Assembly (NCBI RefSeq): GCF_014805625.2
Contig: NW_023998616.1
Location: 98,382 to 162,381 of the forward strand
Direction of reading: 5' to 3'
Length of the DNA stretch: 64,000 bases
Source: Glossina fuscipes
Lineage: Eukaryota > Arthropoda > Insecta > Diptera > Glossinidae
Positions 55,225-64,000 of this stretch are shown in pieces; position 1 is the stretch's first letter, and each line of letters opens with the position of its first letter. Under the pieces are notes generated by a model. The model searched no databases. It was not told where the DNA came from and was given only the letters and a program-made list of their open reading frames with translations. The position numbers and the translations under genes were made by a program.

Positions 55225-58200
55225 AAAAAGAGACTCGAAAAGAGAAGAGAAAGCTTTAATCTAACTTAAAGCTCATGAATAAAGCTTTTGACCTACTATA
55301 CATAGGAACAATGTACAGCTTTTCAACTCACGATACAATGATTGCTTCATAAATTAGATGACTTTATTGCCGTTTATTAAAAATATAACTTTAGAGGAGG
55401 AACTTATGAACTCAATCGTAAATCTATATACATATTTATCAAACGTGCAATAGACACAAAGAGCAATTAGTATCACACAGCGGTCTGATAATAATTTTTC
55501 TATCAAGAATGATGAAAATATAACTCAGATAGATAGCGAGATATAGTGTATCAATAGAAATTTGAGTGACTGCAGAGAGTGATTGACAAGAAAAGGAAGT
55601 GGTAGAAAAGCCGCGTGAGATTTTTGTGGCAGTGCAAATTGAAAGAAGAGAAAAGAAACAAAAGAATATAACCATATAAAAGAGTACGGAAAATTTCTTA
55701 TAAAAGCAAAGAAAGAAACAGGAACAAAAGTTTGAATTTAAGTTATCAAAACATCCTATAAAAACGGAGCTAGTCCAACGAAAAGTAAATTTCTGTCGTC
55801 CGGCAGAAATTCCCAAGGGTTAGCCTAATTTTATTTGTCCAAGAAAGGAAACAGGTAGTTTGTGATATCGAATGAGAAAACAGAACATGCAACAACCGGC
55901 AAGAGAAGCTCCATCGGGAAATTGAAACGTAGCTCCGGGACCTACATACAAACGGACAAGCCTACGCCTGTCCTTCTGAGGAGTACAAATTGATGCCTAG
56001 AGCGACCCTGGGTGTTTTCACGTGGAATGTGTTGGAGAATGGCATCGTATTCTGACGTATGGGCAGAGTGTCGACAAACACTAACACAAGAAACGTCAAC
56101 CGAAGATAGCTGGGTGTAGCATCGCCACCCAGACCGAATAGGTCGGCGTGAGATGATCCGATGATCCGCCAGAAAGGGCCGGGTCGAAAAATGAAGCGAA
56201 CAGCAGAAATGTTGGTTGGGTGAAGATTCACTGCATACTAATGAAGGTACGCGGCACATGAATAACTTGAGTCGTAGGGGGTGACAAAAAAGAAGGGCAG
56301 GTGAGAAAAAGAATCGGCCTTGGGAAGTAAAACCGTTCTTTATATCTGAACTGTCTGACTAGAAAGACGAAAAGTTTTTGAGCAGATGCAAAGAATTAAC
56401 CAACGCGAGTCTAAGAGCGATTGGCCCGTGGCCAAGAGCGCATGTTTGATAACATCCCGGTAGAGCTCCGGCCGATTGGTTTTCTTTTCTCAGCGACTGT
56501 GGCGAGGGCTCATGCTCAACAAGCGCGGATAATTAAACGCAACTTCCCCTTTGAAGGTGAGTGATATCGTTTCACGATGACTCGAAAAGGTTTGAAACAC
56601 GCGGGCGGTACTGTTACCGAGGTAAGCTGACAAGGGGTAAGAATGGGTGCTAAGCAGGAACCACATGGACCTTCTCTTCTTGCCGTCCAAACTCTGGGAC
56701 CTCGCCCAATATACAGGTTACACGACAACGGAGATCGGGGTGCCGAGTCAATGATGTGGGAGGTGGAGCGACACCAAAAAAGACGATACAAACGGCTCGA
56801 GTGATTGCATTCTTCCAACAGGGAGCAGCAGCGGTTCCAATTTTGCTGATATTTTTGAAGAAACCAAAGGGAGGAGGAAGTGTGAGCACCAAAGTGCCAG
56901 GACGGACGGTGTTCATTAATTCTCACTGCCTTATATATATACACACTTTTATTTGCCCAACCGGAACCAAAATTTGATAGACCTATTTGTCACATACGTT
57001 CTGGTTACAACTTACTTGAGATGAAAAATCAAGTTAGTTATGAATACAATACCCTTTGTCAAATCAAATGCGAATAGTTTTTCTCATTTATTTAGCTCAT
57101 TTTGATGTTTGCTTTAATAAACACTTTAAATAGAAAACTGAAGGTAAAACTGAATCGAAAGGATTGCAAAAATTTCCTTGGTAATAATCCCTTTTTTATT
57201 TTTGTTGTAATAAGTGGTTATGTTTTTTTTTCGTTTTGATAAATTAGACGCGAATCGTTGACAACGGTGACCCGTTCGTTGGCGTCCAACGAAAAACGAA
57301 CAGATTGATATAATTAATTAAAGTCAACACAATACAAGTTTATTTTACAATCAATATGAGTTGGAAACAACTCGCCAAATTGTTATCGCATTTTTGCTGC
57401 CGAGGCGTGGATTTGTTGGGCAGGGTCGCAAATAAACGGTGGCAACGTGTGGAAGGGCTGACATGGGATGCATCAGGTTGCACCCGGTGTTAGTTAAAGT
57501 CTCCGGGTCTCCGACGCTTGATATAGATAGGAATTTTCATCTCTTGAGCAACGGCACCATGAGAGCTTTATGAGAAGCTCGGTACGCCCAGCAAAGTCAT
57601 AAATTTAAAACATGGCGGGGTCCAACCGTCGAGGAGTAAGGAAAAAATTCTTTGTTTTCGGAGTCCGACGATCGAGGGTGCCTACAGCTCAAGGCGTTGC
57701 ACCCGCGCCGTGTTCCGTTACAACGCAATTAATCCAATTCAAGAGATAACACACAATTCAGATTGAAAGAAAAAAAAAAACAAATGGAAGAGAGCAGCAA
57801 AAAGAACGAGAGCAGTAAAAAGTTGACAAGAAAATTGGCTTAACAAAATTTACTAAAATGTACCTATTGTTATTAACATTAAAATAAAAGATGTTAATAT
57901 ATGAAATACTAATGTTCGCGAAGAAAAATAATAATAAGTAAATGTTAACCCCAAAGACATCAACCTTGTATGAAATGAAAAAAAAGAAATTTTTCCGCGA
58001 CGTCAGCGTTAAACAGCTTTAAATATTATAAATCGAATCAAACGACGACCAAAGCTCGCTATCATGCAGATCAAATTATACGGGCAGCTACTAATACTAA
58101 CATAACAAGTCGTTAAAAGTGTTCAAAACTTGTAAAACAACAACAATGTCATATAAGTGCCATAAAACGTGGTGTTCAATTGTTTGCTCCTGTTTGCAAT

Positions 58201-58599
58201 GAAGTTGTTCCTCTTGCAAAAAGGACAATTAATCAAAATAGCAAAGACAGAAATAAGACAGTGTAAGATGAGCATTTAAAACGAGTGGCTGAGTTCAACT
58301 GGTATCAAACAAACGTGCGAGTCAGTGAAAAAAAAATAGAAACAATTCTTGGCAAAAAAAAAAACGGGGAAAAGAGGGACATATTAAAGGAAAATATAGT
58401 GAACTCAAGTAAGATCCATAGCAAAAAGAAAGAAAAAACAATTGTGGACGGTATCTCACAGTGAAGTCCGGGCGATTGGATCCTGAAATAGTAGGACATA
58501 GAACCAAGGGATAACTTAATCAACCGCTCAACAACAATAAATTGGCAAGAGCAACCCATTTTTTCTTTATTATTTTAATTATTTTTCTCTCACGGAAAT
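55225..58599. other. No gene recognised; GC-richer patches of unknown nature
   Basis: 55920-56260 and 56400-56960 are GC-richer, with overlapping open frames on the minus strand (55942-56259; 56516-56944) but no motif I can assign. TTGGCGTCCAACG at about 57276-57288 resembles an LTR-element primer site. GAAATACTAATGTTCGCGAAG near 57904 recurs in solo LTR 2, so 57.7-58.1 kb may be a decayed LTR relative. 57350-57730 is another GC-richer block without coding evidence. Confidence 0.4.
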
Positions 58600-59400
58600 A
58601 TAATGAAAGTAATAAATATTTGCCAAAGAAAATAAAAATCCGTCTGCTAAAGTCCGAACGAAAAGGTCACTAACTTTGGTGTTACTTGGGCTTATTCTCT
58701 CAAACGTGACGAACTCATAGCTTGTTTGAATGAGTGTGAATTAGAGACTGCTGGATCAATAAAAGAAATGCGGCGTAGATGGGAATAATTCTTGGAAAGT
58801 GAAGTCAAAGCCGACAACTTTCTCCGGTTGTTGCAACAACAGCACTTATATGAAAACCCTCATGCTGCCTGAGGAAATTAATTACACCAGTCCCAGAGCA
58901 AACAACTCTTACAATAAATGCCAAAAATGGAGGTCAGGAGCCAATATCAGCAGTATGGCATTATAATTCACCAAGCATCAATGAAAAACGCGCCTTCAAG
59001 AGCAAATAATAGTCTCAAAGTATGGGAGTTGTCAAGTTTCGCCCTCAACAGATGATTCTAATCCGACGAAGGGGACTTAATTTTATCGCAAATAGTGAAC
59101 CATTGGTTTGCATTGAACGAGCGGAGGCATTAGCAGATGTACATGGTATATATAAAACCATTACCATTAACGGTGGTAGAAATATGCCCCGAGACCAAGG
59201 CTGCGCGAGAACCGAATATGAAAAATCCGGAATCAATACGCGCATTGCACGCAGCCGTTGTGCCCAAGAAAAACATAACGAATAATATTGTCGAAATGAA
59301 CCGCTCCTTTTCTGCTGAACAATCGATTGCTGCAGACCGGACAACTTCAAGGGAGCCCACCTCCGGTAAGGGAATTTGGCCCCGATATGCCACGTGAACA
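58600..59400 (+). pseudogene. LTR retrotransposon gag remnant
   Basis: A frame at about 58675-58795 reads VTWAYSLKRDELIACLNECE, then LETAGSIKEMRRRW, the N-terminal SAP-like helix pair common in gypsy-group gag proteins (L.R.EL...L...GL.T.G....LR.R). Downstream, shifted frames to about 59160 give capsid-like ALNERRH and YMVYIKPLPLTVV, comparable to the LP..L.G.AL.WY region. The open frame 59137-59397 follows. Stops at about 58788 and frameshifts disrupt it. No pol follows. The candidate primer site at 57276 is too far upstream to link with confidence. Confidence 0.5.
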
Positions 59401-60330
59401 ATAGATCTACAGAGCATAAATCACTTTCAACGGCGAGATACAACGCAGAATTGCACATTAGACAAACCCCTTGCCAGAGAGTGGTGTCTATCCAACGCGA
59501 ATGCGAATACGAAATTCCGCTTAGTCGATTTTGAAGTCTTGTTAAAATATTGTACAAATCGTATCTTTTACAAGTTCCTTCGAGATGAGTCGCATAGTGG
59601 ACAGCACACGTAAAATTCGTAAATAAGCCATGGCGAATTGTCGCCAACGAAATAGTATCTTGTAGTCCTAACACGTCCCGCGCTAGTGGCGATGCGAGTT
59701 AAATCGATCGTTACTGTAGTGACAGTACTAACGGTCTGAGGAGAATAAAACCCCTATTATTCTGAATTGAAGGATTCATAATTTTAGTATAGTAATTTTG
59801 AGATTTTTTTGAGGTTGACATTTGTCGTTGCGAGTTTATTCGAACCATGCTTACTCTTAATGTAAAAGAACATTCCAAATGTAAAAACACGTATAAATAG
59901 AAAGCTATTACTACGAGCGAACAGCAGCCGCTCCAAGTAAGTAAGTTAAGCATAAAATAATAAAAAGACATTCTCTTTTTAAGGTACTGGTCCACTTATT
60001 ATATGAAGATGTATTTATTACGTGGTGATTCTGCCGCCTACGCAAAACTCGCATGAAGGTTAACGAGGATATATTTTGAAGATCTATAATCTTCTCTCAA
60101 AGACAGGAACCGAAAACTTCAGCAAACCCTAAAACCAAAACACAAATGAGGATATATCCACAAACTCTGAAAGAGGAAAGCGATATCAATAAGGAAACGC
60201 CAACAAGACCCCTCATCTACGTGGAAAAAATCGACGTTAATCGCCTCTACTACGATCAAGTATGGTGCAACGCACATATATATTCTGTAGACATTTACCT
60301 GCGATGGGAAAGCTATGAAAGTTGAGATAA
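59401..60330. other. No gene recognised
   Basis: Minus-strand frame 59045-59674 overlaps the gag remnant and is a shadow. CGTATAAATAG at about 59890 is a TATA-like word with no gene attached. Confidence 0.4.
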
Positions 60331-60840
60331 TGGCTATCACAAGAATTGACTGAAAATGTCATCTCGAATCGTACCATTGTTTGCCAGGCAAAAAAAAAGA
60401 TAAGAGCTTTTGTGCCAAGCGATGAAAAGTAGGTCTATTGCGACCCAAGCGCAAAAAGTCATGGATTAATACGGCAAAGACATCCACATCAACTCATACG
60501 GAAAGACGTAAGGTAGTGTAACTTATTAAGGGCCGCTAAAAGCGAATAAAACTGTTACTGCAGATGTTTACCTACGTCAATTGAATAAATTGAACGATGT
60601 ATTGCTGCAAAAAATATCAGCAATAGAGGCTGACAGACAAAGTTATCCTACTGCAAGAGGACATTCGACCACACATCGCAACAGTTGTCAAGGGTACACT
60701 GTCACAGCTCGAATGGGAAATTCTGCCGCACCCAGCGCACTCACCAGGCATGGCGCTTTCTGATTACCACTTGTTAAGAGCGATAGTTAGCTGGCACGCG
60801 GTTTTTCCCAATAAATGCCTTTATCAGGCAAAAAAGTAAC
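60331..60840 (+). pseudogene. Mariner transposase remnant (DD34D type)
   Basis: The frame from 60331 reads WLSQELTENV and SDEK-stop-VYCDP. This is the mariner segment preceding and containing the first catalytic Asp (GDEKWI.YDNP, Asp codon 60421-60423), with Trp changed to TAG at 60430. After shifts, 60551-60640 gives VYLRQLNKLNDVLLQK, and a third frame gives VILLQEDIRPHIA (counterpart of the HDNARPH box) and WEILPHPAHSPGMALSDYHL (counterpart of YSPDLAPSDYHLF). The second catalytic Asp is replaced by Glu (60657-60659), 35 codons before the third Asp (60762-60764), matching DD34D spacing. The N-terminal DNA-binding domain and inverted repeats are missing. Confidence 0.85.
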
Positions 60841-63800
60841 TACAATACATGCAACCACCTCTTACATACATTCGCGCTATCTAAATTGTGTGACGTAAAT
60901 ATTTCGACACTAAAGATGTCAAGTGATATAAACCGTTTTCTCAGAACAATATAACAGCAACAATATACTTACTTACAAGGTCATTAAAAATGTAGAAATA
61001 GTGGACCACACACCCCAATTACAGTCGCTCCTGTGGCTATTACACTTATCAACGATTTTAAGTGACGCCTATTTATTACTAACGATATATCTACTAGACG
61101 AAAAGCGCCTGTGAAGTTCAATTCTTCATAATAAGAATGTAAAAAGAAAATTTTTTTACTTTTTAAAAAAAAAAATAAAATATATGCATTATTTTCCTGT
61201 CCGTTCGTAGAGTTCTTCTCACCTCCTCATAAAATCCAATTATTTTCTTAAATGGATATTTATCTATATTTATCTAACGGAAAGATAGCTATTTTTTTTG
61301 ATGAACAAGGAAACGATAAAAGAGTTCTCTAAATCTTTTTGTAACGAGAAAAAAAGGAAAGCCTGAAGCAAAAAGGAAAAATAAGAAGTAAAAATAGGAA
61401 GAAAGGAAGATAAATCGACCAGCTAATGTACCAGTAGGAGTGTAGAACGCGAGAGAATCAACATAACATCAAAGGAGCACACTTCCTCGCACCGGTTGGT
61501 GCGTTGTATCTCTATGAGGGAAGCAATCATTGACATTTCGTTCGAGTATTATTTCCATAATATTAATCATTCTTTTTTTTGCGATAATTTTAGAACTTAT
61601 AAGTAGTTAATACAACTTTCAGCTATGGCGATGCGCATCGACGTGGTTGATAGTTTCAGTAAGTTATTTTATGAAATTGATTATTAACCCTTGCCCAGAG
61701 CGTAAATTTTGTATTCGAAATATTGTACTAAATCGTTATAAGTTTTGATAAGATTGTTTAATAACCATTGTTCATTTTGAACATTTTGGTTTTGCAATAT
61801 TGAATTATAAGACGATAAATGCTGTAATAAACTTATCCAACTTGCTCATATACTTTAACGCCAGGGACTTTATTATATATTGGCGAACTGGTTTTTCTTT
61901 CACAATCCTCGCTATTCCAAGCTGATGATGAGATGATTATTGCAACCATTGTTCTTAGTTGCTGTGTTCCTCTTTTTTCCCCTTCTTTTGTGCACGTTCA
62001 CTAGCAACAATTATTACGGGGCGACTTCCAGAACTTTTGGCAAATTCGAGTATCTATAAACCTTTATTTATCTTCGAAATGCACAGCTTATGACGTTAAA
62101 TAGTTCTTTCTATTACTCAACATTTACAACAGTTGTGGTAAAAGAAAACTTTCATAATTTTCTTTTTTTCTTAAATGGATTGTGGTTTGAATTAAATATT
62201 GTTTTCATGTTTGTGCAGATTTCAAGCCAAAATTCACTTGTATTCAATTTGTTTCTTTATGGTCTATTTTACTTGAAAGATTTAGATTTAAATTAATATA
62301 ATTTAAGTTTACTTTTAAGAAGAAAAATTTATTCAAGTTTTAATTTGGACTGCAACAATTTAGTGTCAAAGATTTTCGGTGCACTTTGGATTTTAACGTT
62401 CACAAAAAAAAAACATTTTTTTAGATCGTGGCTTACAAAAAGGAAAAATTAGCAATTTTCACAGTTCAATTTGTTTTTGTCAACATTTGACCTTTTGCTT
62501 CTATCAACATTACTATGTAATTATACGTTAATAATAGTGAAAAACAGTAGTAAAAAATATGGTTAGTGGATACTTGCTATCTTAATTAAACCATGAAAAA
62601 ATGTAAAATCGGAAAAATTTGCACACGTATGTATTCATCATACAATTAGAGAAAAAAGATGCAAACAAAGTTTTAATCAGACATAACATCCACCATAATG
62701 TAGAACATCTTGTACAAATTGGGCAGCCATTGTGCAGCAATTCCAAAGAAAAATTCTACAAGTCATGCAAATGTCTGCATACAGACAGGTCGACAAGCAC
62801 AGAAACTATAAATAAATAGTTAAGATATCTCATCCAACGTTTCGAAGAATTTCGGGTAATACTAAGTGTACCAACGACTCATAGCAACGCATAAGTGCAC
62901 TGCTGAAAAAGAAATCAGACGCAAAATACTAACGGTTGCAAAGAGGAGAAAGATTAAATTACAACCAAAAAACTCCCACCAAGAAACAGTAAAACCCTTT
63001 TATCTCGAAAGAACAAAAATTTCCATTGACAACATGGTGATGGAATTCCCAAAAACTGTCTCAAGTTGTGATTTTGATCCCTCTTTCGCAACTTTGTTGA
63101 TAAAAATGAGAACTGAAGAAACTTCGTAGATGCAATGGAACTGGTAGATATCAGTCAAAGAGCCGCATGAAAGGGCGGTGTTGAATGAACGTTGAATGAA
63201 AATAAATATGTTAAGTTAATGCATGAAATGGGTGAAGCGGAACATGTCGGCGAGTTCCATTTCCGCTAATAAAAGAGTAAGAAAAACATAAGAAGCTCCA
63301 TAGACGCTTTTAGATATGGTCAAAAAGACACATGAAGGTGCAGTTGCATTACCAAAAAAAACAAAACTAAACGGTAAGGCAAGAAACCTAGTAAGTCAGG
63401 AAAACCCATTGATACAAATATGGAATACACTACAAAACGTAGAAGTCACGACACTAAAATGGGTGGGCTAATAAAATCACACAGATCTATTTATTTAGAT
63501 CTGAAAATGATTAACTTCATGGTTCCACACAAACTTTACATTGTTCGTGAAAGTCTTCCCGTACAGTTCGTGGGCTTAAAATTACCATATGCATCTCCGC
63601 AGTTTATGTACTTTTAGATCGGTTAAGTATAATTAGTTAATTGTTTTACTTTATTTTTTGTAATTTTCTGTTTAACATTGTATGATAATGTTACTGCCGA
63701 ACGAGAGGATTTGGGAATACCGAATTGGAGATAGGTCAGGTGACATATTTGCAATGTGATTAAATTAGCGACTGGCAAAGCCATTCAGATCGCATGAAAA

Positions 63801-64000
63801 TGCAGAGAAGAGGAAGATGACTTCTTTTCCTTGTTCTTTGCTGTTGGCAACTCTGCACGCGCGTTTGTAGACGTACTGTTTTACTTTGTGCGAAGATATT
63901 TTGCAATTTCTTTTTCTTATCTTATTTTTCTATAACTTTATATGCGTTTAAAGAAAAATGAATATATAAAGTATAAAAGCGTTTAAATTAACTGAATAAT
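60841..64000. other. No gene recognised
   Basis: AT-rich sequence. Short frames at 62090-62296, 62619-62819 and 62866-63129 carry no motif I can name; the last is Lys/Arg-rich. Nothing else supportable. Confidence 0.4.

Noticed and set aside
56516..56944. A 142-codon minus-strand gene.
   Set aside because: Several overlapping frames are open on both strands here, an effect of raised GC content; no motif singles one out as coding.
59045..59674. A 209-codon minus-strand frame as a real gene.
   Set aside because: It overlaps the plus-strand gag remnant and lacks any motif; best seen as a shadow.

Overview
The window looks like a piece of an insect nuclear genome, most likely a higher fly (Diptera). 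It is AT-rich, carries two 10-N scaffold gaps, and is dominated by decayed transposable elements of types common in flies: R1-clade and I-clade LINEs, BEL/Pao and gypsy-group LTR elements, mariner, and a Mutator-like DNA transposon. I see no prokaryotic organisation (no operons, no ribosome binding sites) and no intact host gene. The only host-like coding sequence is one terminal exon of a MOV10/Armitage-type RNA helicase on the minus strand (36537-36791).

Left third (1-16 kb). A deleted R1-like copy (about 800-2185) is followed by an RNase H fragment of an I-like LINE (about 4700-5560, minus). Then comes a direct-repeat arrangement: repeat B (5759-6488), a 519-bp repeat A (6489-7007), a decayed gene that resembles a negative-strand RNA virus nucleoprotein (7008-8279), and a second copy of B (8771-9488). 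Next is a near full-length R1-like LINE (about 9955-15969). Its gag-like ORF1 is intact; ORF2 is broken by one nonsense codon and one frameshift. Its 3' end is the second copy of repeat A.

Centre (16-24.7 kb). A Mutator-like transposase joined to a Ulp1-type cysteine protease and a Cys-rich zinc domain lies at 16054-18725. Its 3' flank is split by two solo LTRs of one family (19236-20854 with ATGT duplications; 21809-23641 with CATT duplications), and it ends in a tandem array with a 170-172 bp period lying between 24-bp inverted repeats. A decayed second copy of this transposon at about 49150-51915 lacks both LTR insertions and so shows the pre-insertion arrangement.

Right part (24.7-64 kb). 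A LINE reverse-transcriptase scrap (24752-24991) is followed by a complete tRNA-derived SINE with 14-bp target duplications (28759-28936, minus) and a 5'-truncated I-clade LINE (about 30634-34140, minus). The SINE tail matches the tail of that LINE. Beyond are an inverted LTR fragment, a BEL integrase scrap (about 37290-37680), an R2-like zinc-finger scrap (about 42240-42492), gypsy gag-pol remains (42652-44230; 48690-49010), a BEL gag-protease remnant with LTR-like flanks (52229-54430), a gag remnant (about 58600-59400) and a mariner transposase remnant (60331-60840). The stretches between are AT-rich with no gene I can support.

Most of these sequences do not work together. The meaningful relations are parasitic or nested: the SINE probably used the I-like LINE machinery, the LTR elements landed in the Mutator-like element, and the R1 3' end abuts the virus-like gene.
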